64,000 bases of DNA from Seriola aureovittata (Eukaryota; Chordata; Actinopteri; Carangiformes; Carangidae): the NCBI RefSeq assembly GCF_021018895.1, contig NC_079379.1, positions 24,219,276-24,283,275 of the forward strand. Direction: 5' to 3'. Positions within the stretch are counted from its first letter, which is position 1; every line of letters begins with the position of its first letter. Both the position numbers and the translations under genes were made by a program. The notes beneath the pieces are model-generated. The model was not told the origin of the DNA. It saw only the letters and a program-made list of their open reading frames with translations, and did not search any database. Below are positions 24,660 to 36,574 of the stretch, in pieces.

Positions 24660-24840
24660 ATAATAATGTTAGTGTAACAGAAAGAAAGGAAAAAACAGAA
24701 AAGTACTAAATAAGATATTCCTTTATCAGTCCCACGGTGAGGAAATCTGCAGAGTTGCAGAAAGAAAAACTGCAAAATGACAATATCAGATACTTAAAAA
24801 AGATAAATCATATAATAATATAATGTGCACAATTAGATAT
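24660..24840 (-). mobile_element. LINE 3'-end-like fragment
   Basis: AAGATATTCCTTTATCAGTCC followed by CACGGTGAGGAAATCTGCAG is the reverse complement of a well-known 3' end of fish non-LTR elements (TTTCCCCAC..GGGACTAATAAAGGAATATCT type). It is diverged and has no reverse-transcriptase frame. Family left open. Confidence 0.55.
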
Positions 24841-26066
24841 TTACTTAAATCTGGTTAAAATCATGTTTTGTTTCCTAGACAACGACAGATATTTCCATCC
24901 TTAGGAAAAATGACCCAGTGCTTCACTGCTTTAGTTTTTACTAACGTTTATTCTGGTGTGTTTTTTAGGAGAATATTAACTTTAACTAAAAATACAAACT
25001 AAATATGTTTTGTTTTTTTTAAATCAGAAAATGGCAGCGTTGGTGGAGGATTGTTTCGCCCGTGAGTAGCGCCTGCAGGTCTTTCCCTTCAGTCTCCAGG
25101 AGCCATGATAATCAGTTCTGCACTGTACAAAGCTAGCCGGTGATTAGCCGAGCTGAGCATGAAGCCTGAGAGCAGGGGGAAACCGCTAGCGTTGCTCTGG
25201 AGGTAACTCCCCCTAAAACTATTTACATTTTGTTTCTGTGCGTTTTAAACAAACTGTTTCAGCACATTCATTAAAAGGAGCTTTGTGAAGTGTGAAGTTT
25301 CCAAATCACAGCTGAGATTCTCAGGGTTTTGAGAGTTTCTCCAGAGTCACAGAAGACATTACTCAACTGTAGCTGCTCCTCAAAACTAGCTCACTCATCT
25401 TGTTGTGTCAAATCAGTAGAGTTCCCATTCCAGTTTCCTTAATGTTCAAAGCTTACCTTCCTGTTTACCTGTTAGCTTCCTGTGCGCTCGATTCTGTGCA
25501 CCGGTTGCCAACTGTAATCCTCCCTATAAACGCAACTCGCTGTCTCCGGATGCGAGCTCTTGGATCCTCTTACCTGCAGCCCTCACTGATTTCACTAACA
25601 ATAGCTCAGTCAACACAGTCAACACGTGCAAAATGCATGAGGAGTCGATTGCAGCCATTCAAAACCTTTATCTGAACAACCGGATTCCTGAAGCATCATC
25701 TCTCTCCTTGTGAGACCCACAGCTGGGAGCTTAGAAATTAACTTGTGACCATTACTAAATATTGTAAAGTGCAAGATAAATTAATTTAATTGCTGTTGTT
25801 AGCACTGTAATATCTTTTAGGGGCGGCGGGGGGCGGGGGGACTTGTAAGGTGAATTATGCATGATTGCAATTATGCAATTTTACTGTAATAGTCCATGTT
25901 CAAGTTACGACTAAATACTTCCACATGTGGCGGGGAAGTGGTAACGGTTCAGTGACGAGGCACAGGGAGCTGATGAAATATGTGGGAGATTTACTCGCAG
26001 CAATAGCTGTGATGTGAGCAGCGGGAACATTAACTGTATAATATGAACAAGAATCTATATGCACGA
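24841..26066. other. Gene-free DNA with GC-box/quadruplex motif
   Basis: 25820-25840 is a G-rich string with GGGGCGG words, 15 bp upstream of overlapping TTATGCAT / ATTGCAAT / TATGCAAT words (25855-25880) that resemble C/EBP and related bZIP sites. No exon follows within reach, so I do not call a promoter. The remainder is ordinary. Confidence 0.4.
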
Positions 26067-26106
26067 CCCCCCCCACCCCCCCCCCCCCCCACCCCCCCAC
26101 CCCCCA
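26067..26106 (-). repeat. C-rich tract (G4-capable on minus strand)
   Basis: Forty bases of C runs separated by single A residues, giving at least four G-runs on the minus strand. Confidence 0.9.
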
Positions 26107-27317
26107 GGGATGCTGGGACTGAACTCCTGGCACCAGGATCAATCGATGGTGTAATATAGTGACTGGTGGAGTTTACTCTTTAAGATTTAAGAGAACTTTA
26201 TTCCTTGAGCAGAAAGTGCACTTTACCATCACTGTATAAACTCGTAACAGGGGTCTGAGGATTTTAGCCTGCATGCTAACGCCCACAAAGTTAGCTTAGT
26301 TTAATTATTTACTGTTCGTGTTGTCATCCTGTCATATATTTTATGGCTCTGTTAAAACTGAATTGTCATCACAAATAATGCATGAATTATTTATACTGTA
26401 TATGTTTTTGACAACCAGAGCGATCACAATATTCTGTCAAAATCAGCGGCTGTAGAAACAGCTGTTTATAACCTTCATATCTCTCTCTCTCTCCCTCTCT
26501 CCCTCTCTTTCTCTCTCTCTCTCTCCACTGGGTCATTTTTTAGGAAGGATAGAAAAATCTGTCTTTGTCTCGGAAACAAAACATGATTTTAACCGGATTT
26601 AAATAATTATGTTATTACATGATTGATCTTTTTTTAAGTATTTAATATTATCATTTTACAGCTTTTCCTTCTTGGTTCTGTCACTCCGCTGCTGTAATTC
26701 TGCAGATTCTGCAGACTGATAGAGGAAATCTTATTATATCTTATTTAGTACACGTGGGTAAATCAGAACAAAAGATCTCCTCTGCTCTTACATCACAGCG
26801 CAGCACCTCACACACAACAGGCAGCGCTTCAGGGACAATCAGCTGATCCGAGCTGTATTACTTATTGATATGTTTAGTTACGGTTGTGACTCGTCTGAAA
26901 ACCTTTCGCTGCCTTTTGCCAGTTTTGGAGAGTCCGCGTCACGTGCGTAATTGTATAACTCATACATTGATTAAGCCACGCTCGAATACTTATCCACCTT
27001 AAACCCTAAAAGCAGCGTTCAACCTTTTATTCAGTCGCTTCGCAACATGGATTATAAGTTAAATCGCGGCCTTTAGAAGTGATTCATGGTAACGCTACGA
27101 CAAAGCTCCATTCTGGTGCTGCCAGAGAGAGAGAGAGAGAGAGATAAATTCATAGCAGACATCGCTGCCTTCAGAATGAGCCCGTACTTGCAAACAATCA
27201 CGCTCTTGCCAACTTACACAGCCGACGGCCTCATGAGCCACAGCACCAGTTGTGAATACTGGCTTTGGCTGTGCTTGTATCACAACAGAGCGATAGTGTG
27301 ATAACATCGCACCATGT
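26107..27317. other. Gene-free DNA with (TC)n and (GA)n
   Basis: TC/CCTC-rich repeats at about 26481-26525 and (GA)n at about 27124-27144. Between about 26880 and 27120 the sequence is low-copy. No supported exon. Confidence 0.55.
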
Positions 27318-27379
27318 GGGGTGGTGGTGGTGGGGGTGGGGGGGGTGGTGGGGGTGGGGGGGGTGGTGGGGGGGGGGGG
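27318..27379 (+). repeat. G/T minisatellite with strong quadruplex potential
   Basis: Sixty-two bases of only G and T on the plus strand, with about ten G-runs of three or more spaced by single or GGT linkers, arranged as imperfect copies of a 21-22 bp unit. Confidence 0.92.
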
Positions 27380-27651
27380 TAATACACTACTCCTAAATCT
27401 ACAATCAGTAAAGAAAATCAGAAGACAACCCCCTGAGCGTTTTATAGAAGTCTTATCTTCCTTTACTTCACATTTATCTTATAGACTTTATGGAAGAAGA
27501 GCTCAAACCTCAACACACTCACTGCGGTTACTCACTTAATACAAGAAAATAAACTCTAAGTGTAAAAAATACACTTGTGGCTCCATCTGTTCCAGAGTAC
27601 AAGGGGAAAATGTAATTATTTCCCCAGAAGTTATTAAAGTCTTCCCAGTGC

Positions 27652-27685
<34 letters not shown>

Positions 27686-28145
27686 GTATCACATTACAGA
27701 CTGAGACATTTCAGAGACGGCGCTATTTGCTCTTTTCTTTTGCAGAATCGACGCGGCACAGATGAATGCGACTCGTAGCCTCGGGGCGGAGGAATGTTGG
27801 GACACGGCGAAGTTGTTTTCACTTGAAAGGTGAAAACAGTTAAGCCCTGAAGGAGAGAATCTGCAGATCACCTGTCAAACCACAACAACAGGCGCCTGCT
27901 AACTCATGAGATGATCCTGCTGAAGCACCTTGTGTTTCTCGTTTACACCTTCCTTCTGCGACCTGTCGACATTTTTCTACCGTGAAACAAGAAAAAGGCC
28001 GACGACCGATAATGTGTGATTATATACTGACTGTGGTGTGTTAAGGATCGCAGTCAGTCAATCATTTTTAATCAAATTAAGTGGGAAAATGAATGTAAGC
28101 AGCACAAGACATGAGTCCTTTAATGTTGGGTAACTGCCAGTTTCC
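27380..28145. other. Gene-free DNA with (AAT)n
   Basis: AAT triplet array at 27654-27684 (about ten units). Nothing else supported. Confidence 0.6.
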
Positions 28146-28450
28146 TAGAGCTGCAACCAACTAACTTACTAATTATTTCCATTATTGATTCATCTGCAGG
28201 GTTTTTTTTTTCCACAATTATCCAATTGGTCTATAAAAAATAAATAAATAAATAAATCAAACAATAATGAAAAACTGACTTTCAAAGATTCAATTTACGA
28301 TACTGTAAGATGAAAAAAACTGAAAGTTTTAACAACTAACATCAGAGTTTTGGCATTTTCGCTTTAAAACTGACAAATAACTGTTATCAGAATAGTTAAT
28401 ATTTAATTTTCTTTCAATATACTTTTCAATAAACTGACTAATTACATTTG
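28146..28450 (+). mobile_element. Diverged DNA-transposon relic (AGAGCTGCAAC type)
   Basis: Starts with AGAGCTGCAACCAACTAAC and runs through TTCCATTATTGATTCATCTGC and CCAATTGGTCTATAAAA, the order of words of a widespread fish MITE-like repeat (consensus recalled as AGAGCTGCAACTAACGATTA). An AAAT array (about 28239-28256) has expanded inside it. The right terminus is not recognisable, so it is truncated or decayed. Confidence 0.6.
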
Positions 28451-28469
28451 CACACTGCACACTTGACAT

Positions 28470-28700
28470 TAGGGCGGGGACGATGTGCTTATCTCGACTC
28501 ACTTGGCTGCTGATTCAATATGTACTGCGACTTCTAAGTATTGCGATTTGATATTTTGATTTATTGCAATTTTAGCTTTACTTTTTCAACACTTGACCAT
28601 GGGGAAAGGTTGAATCTAGACCTCTAGAAAACATGAGCTGTATATCATGAGTCATGTTTCCAAATATCACGTGAGTCAAGAGTTTTATTTTTATTATGCT
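28470..28700 (+). mobile_element. Diverged ATATTGCGAT-type repeat
   Basis: The words GGCGGGGACGATGTGCTTAT, TTCAATATGTACTGCGACTT and AGTATTGCGATTTGATATTT resemble a family of AT-rich fish elements built around degenerate GCGATATC motifs. Sequence at 29065-29140 (GATATCGATTCAGCAATCAG, TTAATCGATTTCTTT) could be its other half, separated by inserted DNA. Noncoding. Confidence 0.5.
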
Positions 28701-31379
28701 CTGCCGTGACGCTGACAGAAATGCTAAAAGCAAAAAAATGTGTCATTTTGGCCGTAAGCCAATATATTAGTTTTCTGCTTCTTAGTTAAATAAAGTTCTG
28801 TTATTATGAAATAAATCAAAGCGGAACCACTGGTGCTTTTATTCTGAAGCACCAAGCTTCTGGTCAACACACAGACAAGCAACAACAGCTAGCTGTTAGC
28901 AGATAGCAGTTAGCAGATAGCAGAAAGTTAAACAACTACCAGTGGCTGTTAAACATTAAGATCTTTTCACTGTGAGCGAGATACTGAACAAACAAACAGT
29001 TCTCTGGTTCACGCACTGATGCTATCAGGGCTAGAAAGCTTGCTAACAATTAGCTGCTAGCTGTTGATATCGATTCAGCAATCAGGCTGCCGATTAAAAA
29101 GAACTGCTGCACCTAATTAATCGATTTCTTTACTCACCTCTCTTTTACAGAAGGTAGGCCTGCACTCACATTGTTCTAAACCATCATGGCGACAGATTTT
29201 GTCCACGCACGCACATATAAACAACTGTCAAGAGTCTCCAACACCGCCTCAGTGGTGGTTCAGCAGGTGTCTCCACAACCAGACTTTGCTGTGACACAGA
29301 CGCAATACCAGCGCCACTGTCGCAGCAGTTATTTACAACCAGCCGTCATGGCTTCCTATGTTTCCTATAGTGCCAGTGGAGACAGGCGTGTCACAGTGGA
29401 GTCTCCAGCAAGAACAAAATGTAGAGTTCATTAAGCCCTTCCTTTAATGGGCTAATTGAGCTGTACCACATGAACATCAAAGCCCTGTACATCCACACAG
29501 GTGTTTTCACTCTGATTGGACGTCTGCCCAGGTGCAGTTTAACACTGGCAGCATCAAACCGCTTTAAACTCTTGATAAAGTGTCTCGATAAATCAATCAA
29601 GTTATCTAATTAACTTATTAACAATTAAATAAAGTTGCTCTGCCTTAATGAGTGCGATAAAACAGACTAATAAAAGCGATGTCAATCAAACTGTGTCTCC
29701 ACACACCCACACTCCCCTCAGAAAGGTCTTAACAGGCTAAGTAAGTGAAAACACCTGTGTGGGTTTATCATGAGTGTGTAAGGCCTTTAATATTTACTGC
29801 TCTCAAACTACAGGCCCACATGATAAAACTTGTAGAGCTGACAAATGGATTGTAATGTATCACTTGCTGGATCCGTGCACAAGTTATAAATTATGCCAAA
29901 TGAAAAAAATAATGCTTTAAATGTGATGACGCTCTCTCTTCTTTTTGCCTTTTATGGTAAAACCAGTCGATTCAAACTGCTGCTCGTGGGAGAATGAAAA
30001 CAGTTTTTCTTTAGTTAATTGTTACTGAATCTAATCTTGGGTTTTGTTTAAGTAACTACTCCTGAATCAACCTGCTAATTTGCTAAATTTAATCCGAATC
30101 AGTTACATGTAATAATTTACCAAGAAATAGTGCGACAGTGTCGTACAGGCCCGGCTGTGAAGTTCAACTCACAAGATACCCACAGATCAAAGACGTCTTG
30201 ATCGCACAGTCGAGGCTTGTTATGTTAAATGCACTACTGCCATCAGAGGGGCGGAGCGTCCTTCTACACCTGAAAATAATCTAACAAGTCTCAACAAACA
30301 CAACAAAGAGAGAGACATTTTATACCAGAGATTCTCCGGCTTTTCAGCCCAGTGTCACAAACTGTTTCAACCGAACACAGATCCATGACGTCATTTTTTA
30401 TTTTTATTTTTTTTATTCTAAAAACCTGCTGCGTGCATCGTGCTGTGATATACAGGCTGCAAACACCAGCCGGGTCTGTCTGCCAGTTGATACCGTTCAC
30501 GCAAGCTCCCACAAATCAGTGGCAAATAGGCAGATGGAATGACCTTAAATACCCTCAGCTGAAAACTAATGCTGCCTTCAGTTGTCCCTGGGAAACTCCC
30601 ATTTTGCATGATGTCGATACGATTTATCATGATTACTGCTGCCTCTGGTTTGTGAATAAAAATGCCGTTTTCTATGACGTTTCCAAAGTACTTCTTAAGG
30701 TATGTGTGCACAAAGTCAAATAAATGAACTGTGTTCATTTATATGATATTAAAGTAAATCATACTGACATTATTAAATATATTTTGACTTTAAATTTAAT
30801 TGAATTGATATGATACTTCATTAAAAGGTTGTATTTTTCATTCCCTCCCCATTAAACCAGAGACTGATGATGACCAGTGTCTGAAAAGATTCATCTGTTG
30901 CTCAGTTTTATAAATACTAATAATTTTTTTTTTTTTTTTTTAATGTTCATAATTCTGGTCATTTGTCTTTTTTTTTTTTTTTTTGGCACAATCCTCCCCT
31001 CACATCTCCACATCCATCCCCCATCCCACACACACTTTGCTCGGATCGTTCCTGCACAAGCACTACTGCATTTTCTGACAGCCTTTGAAGGCATCATTTT
31101 ATGCTCATGGAGGTATCGGTTCATGAAGGTAACATGTCATCATGCCGTGCTACTGCAAACTACGGCAGGGCAAAAGGGACACTTCATAAATATTTGTCAA
31201 TAAGCCAACTTTACACTCCCAAACAAATCTGCCCCCCCCTCCCCGGAATAAAGGCTCGTGCAGACTTTTGTTTGTGCAATGTCAAACACTGAACCGTCAT
31301 GTCCAGAAAAGCCCCAACATATAAGGTCACTAACGCACTGGGAAAAGATATGCCTGTTTATTTTTACATGCAAGATGTT
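28701..31379. other. Gene-free DNA; two low-copy stretches
   Basis: About 30530-30725 and 31020-31230 are repeat-free, balanced and lack coding character; possible conserved noncoding DNA. T-runs near 30925-30942 and 30968-30984. A CTCTTTTACAG/AAG/GTAGGC string at 29146-29162 imitates a 3-base microexon but has no supporting context. Confidence 0.4.
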
Positions 31380-31605
31380 GATCGGGCGCCTCAGCGAAGT
31401 TCGTGCTGCCGGAGCGAAAAAAGCGGCGCGGTTACATCACGGCGGAGAGGAACTGACATGTCCTTAAAGGCCACGGGAGTAAAAAGTGAGCCAGACCGTG
31501 CCACACCAGCGTTATCACCCCGAAGCTGGACGCCTGCCCTCGGGCCGCAGGCTGCGACGGAAGCGATAAACCCTCGGCCCATAAAAACTCCGTCAAGTCT
31601 TCAGA

Positions 31606-31671
31606 GAAAAAAAAAAAAGAAGAAGAAGAAGAAGAAAAAGAAGAAGAAGAAGAAGAAGAAGGAAAAAAAAA
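31606..31671. repeat. A-rich/(GAA)n microsatellite
   Basis: A-run followed by about seventeen GAA/AGA triplets and a second A-run. It makes a false poly-lysine tail in the plus frame. Confidence 0.95.
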
Positions 31672-31922
31672 CGAGGCTAGCCTCGGGAAGGTTCGTTGCT
31701 CTTCGGCACCGACAGAAACTCCCCCGAAATATCCACCTATTTAACTTGCTCTGGCTTTTTTGATCAACTTAACAACCAACAACAACGACTTTCAACAGAG
31801 TTCCTGCCTCGTTTCAACCCGGGCTTCAATTCGGCGCGAATAAAAAACACCAGAGATTAAAGTACATCTAAACTTTTCGGATAAACTCTCCCTTCTTTTT
31901 CGCGCCGTCTCATTCCCGACCA

Positions 31923-31945
31923 GAAAAAAAAAAAAAAAAAAAAAG

Positions 31946-32016
<71 letters not shown>
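31923..32016. repeat. Poly-A plus (AC)33 microsatellite
   Basis: A-run at 31924-31944, a GAGAAA spacer, then 33 uninterrupted AC units (31951-32016). Confidence 0.97.
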
Positions 32017-32017
<1 letters not shown>

Positions 32018-32169
32018 ATCGTGGGCGTAAAGGCAGCGGAGTTAACCACTTATGAAGTTCAAATATTCCTGTAATAAAGTGCAGCTCGGTGGATAAACTG
32101 TACCCTGCAAATTGTTAAAAATAAACAAAACAAATCACCGAATCGATCCTGGAAATGTCTTAAGTCCGT

Positions 32170-32200
32170 CCCCCCCCCCCCCCCCCCGTGTGTGTGTGTG
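32170..32200. repeat. Poly-C/(GT)n tract
   Basis: Eighteen C residues followed by a short GT array inside the CpG-rich block. Confidence 0.9.
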
Positions 32201-32412
32201 TGAACCGTCTCGCCCGTTAAAGCGAAGCAGCTTAAATTGCGGATATTTTGAACGCAGTTCGGCGCACACTCTTCACATCAGAAAACACATTAGTGCTCCG
32301 TGTTAAAAAGCGTGAACATTCACATGAACATTTGCTTTCGGAAGCGCAATGTCCGCCCACCGCTCAGCTCCACTGTCAAACACCCAGTTTGTTGGAGCGG
32401 CTGTCATTAACC

Positions 32413-32432
32413 ATTATTATTATTATTATTAC

Positions 32433-32467
<35 letters not shown>
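32413..32467. repeat. (ATT)n microsatellite
   Basis: About eighteen ATT triplets with one ACT interruption. Reads as poly-isoleucine in either strand. Confidence 0.96.
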
Positions 32468-32735
32468 GTGCAGACTGTTGACATTTAAAAAAAAAAAAAA
32501 GAACAGAAAAGAAAAGAAAAGAAACAAACAACCACAAAATGAAACGTACCGCATATGCAAGAAGAAGCTCGTGTCCGGAAAAAAGAAAATTATTTGGAGT
32601 CCCGGTGTCTGTGCATTCCTCCTCAGCTGGAACCACCAGTGTTGATCTCCGTCGGCTAAACTGGACGGGACACAGCGCCAGGGTTTAACCTGAAATGACC
32701 CGCGCTAGTGCAAATCAGGCGAGGGCTATGCGCGC

Positions 32736-32862
32736 GTGTGTGTGTGTGTGTGTGTGTGTGTAAGTGTGTGTGTTACTGTATCTGTGTGTATCCGCTAACA
32801 CTGTATGCGGCTACGAGAGTCTTGGTGCTCTGGACGCCGAGAGAGAGAGAGAGAGAGAGAGA
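32736..32862. repeat. (TG)n and (GA)n microsatellites
   Basis: A TG array at about 32736-32773 with a TAAG interruption, and a GA array at 32839-32862, both inside the CpG-rich block. Confidence 0.95.
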
Positions 32863-33111
32863 AAAAACAAAAAAAAAAAACTTCAACATGGAGCCGAAAA
32901 ACAAACCTTGAAAACGGGGCACAGTAACTTGCAGCGCTCCCACTGATCGCTACGGGGAATCAGAGAGCAGAATCACGGGCAGGAACCGAGCAGAATAAGC
33001 CTCGCCCTAATTACTAACTCCCAAGTTTTTCTTTTTTTTTTCTTTTCGATGGCGGTTGGCTGTTTTTACAGTCGGCCTGGTACAGGAAGACAGGAAACAT
33101 ATTGCTTCAAC

Positions 33112-33115
<4 letters not shown>

Positions 33116-33148
<33 letters not shown>
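33116..33148. repeat. (TG)n microsatellite
   Basis: Sixteen TG units. ATT arrays follow at about 33207-33227 and 33258-33274. Confidence 0.95.
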
Positions 33149-33149
<1 letters not shown>

Positions 33150-33274
33150 CAAGGAAATCAGAAGGAAATCATTATTATTTATTAGTATCATTATCCATCT
33201 TGCTGTATTATTATTATTATTATTATAACATTATTGCATAGCATTTAATTGCATTAAATAATAATAATAATAAT

Positions 33275-33829
33275 TATGCAATATTTTTTTTATGCAGGTG
33301 TGTGTGTGGGAGTATTCTCCAAATCCCCACCTTTGTTCTGCAATGATAAGCTACTACTATGTAATATGTTTTTTTTGTTTTTTGTTTGTTTTTTGTTATA
33401 GTACTGCAACATATAATTTTATGAGCTTTGCATCTTGATAAATGATGATCCTAAAAGTGTCTGTCATGTCCCACACGTCTGCAGAATCACATCTTGCAGG
33501 TAAATTATTAGCGGGAAGGTTTCAAAGTCTTCCCTGATCTGTAAACGTCCCTGCACTGCGATCGCTCGGTGTGGGCCTGTTCACTTACCTTACATCACCT
33601 TTGCCTCCCTGTATTAACTTGGACGTTTTCCAAGTGTGTAAAAGGGCTGTAGATTGGCTGCTTTTTTCCACTGCAGGACTGGATGTCTGAACACACCTAC
33701 TGTACATTATGTATAACTCTCTAAGAAATGTTGCTCGACACGTAAGGAGAACTGCCGTCTGGTTAAATGCGTTAAGGGAGGAGGCTGCAGTGGCACAATA
33801 TTCTCACATTATCTATGTTTTTCTTAAAT
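33275..33829. other. Gene-free DNA
   Basis: T-rich patches near 33369-33395. A consensus-like donor (AAG/GTAAGTG on the minus strand near 33585-33592) has no identifiable exon upstream. Nothing supported. Confidence 0.5.
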
Positions 33830-34335
33830 CCAGAGCTTTCCAGGTGTGATTTTTGTGATGAAATCTACCGAGTCTGTTGATATTTCTACTCCACTGACTT
33901 TTTACGCCTCCTCGCCGGCGCCAGAGGTGTAGTGTTTTCGGGTGGATGTCTCCGTAACGCCGTGACAGAACTTCCTCAACTTTGGCACAAATGTTCACTA
34001 GGACTCAACTGATTGTTGGCAACTTTCCAAGTTCTTTAAGCTGCATTAAAACATGTTTTTATATTAAGATTGGATCAAGAGTTAGTTAGTTATTTGGAAT
34101 GGGCCATGAACTTTTTTTTTTTAGCCTCTTTTAGCTTGTTTTGGTCGTACAACACATTTTCAGCAGCAAGGAGGTGTTTTTTGTTGTTGTTGTTTTTCTT
34201 TTTTAAAGTTAGCATAGTTAGCAACTAGCTGATGAAGAACGTCAAACATTTAGCAGCTAAAGAGACAGATACTTTAACGCTTTTTCAGGATTGTTCGTCC
34301 GTTCTCGTCAGTGTGACCTCACAAAACATTTTTTA
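33830..34335 (+). repeat. DR1/ERE-type dispersed repeat, partial composite copy
   Basis: Carries CGCCGGCGCCAGAGG, ATGTCTCCGTAACGCC and TTTGGCACAAATGTTCACT words shared with the copies at 35.5 and 38.3 kb, and GGCAACTTTCCAAGTTCTT through TAAAACATGTTTTTATATTA, which recurs near 35250 and 35793. It ends with GTGTGACCTCACAAAACAT. The hormone-type motifs are mostly deleted here. Confidence 0.65.
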
Positions 34336-35249
34336 AGCCTTTACTCAAGACAGCGCACTGCAACCACGACAACATCTCACACAGACAGTTAATATTGTAT
34401 ATGCCTCTGGATAAACAGGGATGTAATTTGACACCTGTCTGAGCGGCGGAGGCCGACAACCACAAGGTGCTAATTCTAGTTTCTTAACAGCTTGTAAAGA
34501 ATGTGCAAGAACATTTTGTATTCAAGTAAAAGTGTGTGGGTCATGTAAGGGAAAAAGTAAGTGCAGAGTGCCATGTCTTCATGTTTAAATTACATGTGAG
34601 CTACTGAGGTTAGTGTCAGCGGGGGGTAAGTTCTCTCTCTGCTTCGCCATGCCTTCCTCCCCGTCAGTGCGACAGAGAGTCTCAGACTCTTTGATTCTCA
34701 GGGACTGACACCAAAGCCTGAGCTTTCTGTTGATGTTTTTTTAGTAGCTGACACATTTTTCTGCATCACAGCTAAACAGGAAAACAGCTCAACAACAGAC
34801 TGATGGAATAAGAACAATAACATGGCATCGACTGCTGCTTTCACTAAATTCCATGTAAATACTGTGCACATTAAGGTGGATCTTTTCTTTTAAGGGCCTT
34901 TTAAGCAACTTGAAAATTCAAGGTAAACCACACACGCCCACACACAGTCTACATTCGACAGTGTGTGGAGCATGAGGGAGAGCACAGCAGGAGGATATGG
35001 CTGTGGCATGCCAAACCACAGCTGCATATGTAAAACCACGTGACCTGTTGTTGTATGCGGGACAAATGCAGAACCTGTTTGCATAAAGTGTGCTTGCCTC
35101 TGAGAAGAACATTGTGTTACTGATCTAGTGATCATAGCGCTTCACAGGTCACATGAATGTTACAGGGTGAATAAGTTCATATTAAATGATTTACATGCTG
35201 CTCAGTTTTTTTCTACAACACAGTTTGTTATCGGTCACATCTTTCCCCG
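34336..35249. other. Gene-free DNA
   Basis: No repeat or exon stands out. Minus-strand open frames at about 34890-35135 overlap in two frames and show no domain. Confidence 0.5.
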
Positions 35250-36050
35250 TTGGCAACTTTCCAAAGTCTGTAAACTGGATTAAAACAAGTTTTTATAAGA
35301 AGATTGGATCGAGTGAGCGAGTTATTTTGGAAGGTGTTAGACTCTCTGCGACTCTCAGGAGGTTTTCAGCCTCTTTTAGCTTGTTTTTCATCGTACAGCA
35401 CATTTACTGTCAAAACACAGCAAGCTGTAGCCGGAGCGAGGAGCTTAGCAAGTAGCTGATGAAGAACATCAAACATTTTTTTTCATGCCTTTGTGCCGGC
35501 GACAGTCAGAGCAGCCATATTGTTTTCAGGCTGTCCGTCCGTCTCTCTGCTCCATTCTCATGGGACACGATATCTCAGTAACGCCCTGAAGAAACTTCAA
35601 ATTTGGCAGAAACGTTCACTTGGACTCAAGGATGAACTGATTAGACTTTGGTGGCTAAAGGTCAAAGGTCATGGTCATGGTGACCTCACAAAATGGTTTG
35701 GTTTTTGGCCTTGTAAACGCCCGTATGTCTTCAAGGGAATCCCTCCACATGTGGCACAAACATCCACTGGGACTCGAGGATGAACTGATTGTTGGCAACT
35801 TTCCAACTTCTATCAGCTGCATTAAAACATGTTTTTATATTAAAACGGTCAAATCAAAGGTCAAAGGTCACGGTGACCTCACAAAAGGTTGTATTGGCCT
35901 TGTGAACGCAATGTCTCCGTAACGCCTTGAGGGAATTTCTTCAAACTTTGTAAAAACAATCACCTGAACTCAAGGACAAACTGATTTGACTTTGGTGGTT
36001 AAAGGTCAAAGGTCAAGGTTACAGTGACCTCACAAAAAATAGAAGGATGT
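35250..36050 (+). repeat. DR1/ERE-type dispersed repeat, long copy
   Basis: Three successive sub-units, each with a sentence-like order: CACGATATCTCAGTAACGCC, TTTGGCAGAAACGTTCACTT, GGATGAACTGATTAGACTTT, then a GGTCAAAGGTCA block and GTGACCTCACAAAA. Perfect AGGTCA direct repeats with one spacer (DR1) lie at 35659-35671, 35858-35870 and 36003-36015. A perfect palindrome AGGTCA-CGG-TGACCT lies at 35865-35879 and a 13-bp core GGTCATGGTGACC at 35673-35685. The left third (35250-35480) duplicates part of 34014-34260. Confidence 0.8.
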
Positions 36051-36574
36051 ATAATTAGTATTAATACATGTGTTTTTGTAAAGCAGGAAGTTTAGAGGCT
36101 TGAATAACCAGGCTGTAAGTTGAATCAAAACTATGCTGTATATATTAGAATATTCGTGATTTCCACATATATGACATATCACCAGTTGGTCCTGGTCTAA
36201 AACAGTTTCACTGTCTGATAGGAAGCTCTTTGAGAGCCGGTTCTGCAGAGCTTGGAACCAACACTGAAGGACTCTCGTGTTTACATCCAGGCCAGTATTT
36301 GTATACAGCTCCTGCTCACAGCAATTTACTTGCACTCGAGAGTCCTTGGAGCGTGGTTAAAACTGACCCTTCAAGTATGTTTAAACCAAATCATTAGTGC
36401 TCGTGGAGAAACTCAGAGCAGTGCAGCTTGAGGGCACCTGCAGATTATGAATCACAGGCAGATTGGAGTTAGTTATACAAATATCCATCATCTGGTAGGG
36501 TCAGTGAGTTAGTTTACGTAACCCAGATACCTTCAGACTGGCATTGCTTTTCTACGGTCTGTGTTTTTTTGCAA
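36051..36574. other. Gene-free DNA
   Basis: Nothing supported beyond short diverged repeat words. Confidence 0.5.

Larger units (their letters stand above)
31380..32980. promoter_or_regulatory. CpG-rich block, probable promoter region (direction unknown)
   Basis: CpG dinucleotides are dense at 31383-31580, 31670-31910, 32185-32270, 32530-32745 and 32935-33005, in contrast to the flanks, and the block is split by (GAA)n, (CA)n, (ATT)n, (TG)n and (GA)n arrays. On the minus strand a first-exon-like segment ends at GCG/GTACGT (donor at about 32549). On the plus strand an ATG at 32888 opens only seven codons. No TATA box or named 5' exon is recognised, so the gene served, and its direction, stay open. 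Confidence 0.45.

Noticed and set aside
29146..29162. Acceptor and donor strings enclosing a 3-base microexon
   Set aside because: Chance matches of this size are frequent and no neighbouring exon exists.
31299..31763. 154-codon plus-strand open frame with poly-lysine
   Set aside because: The lysine tract is a GAA/A microsatellite and the rest is CpG-island sequence without recognisable protein features.
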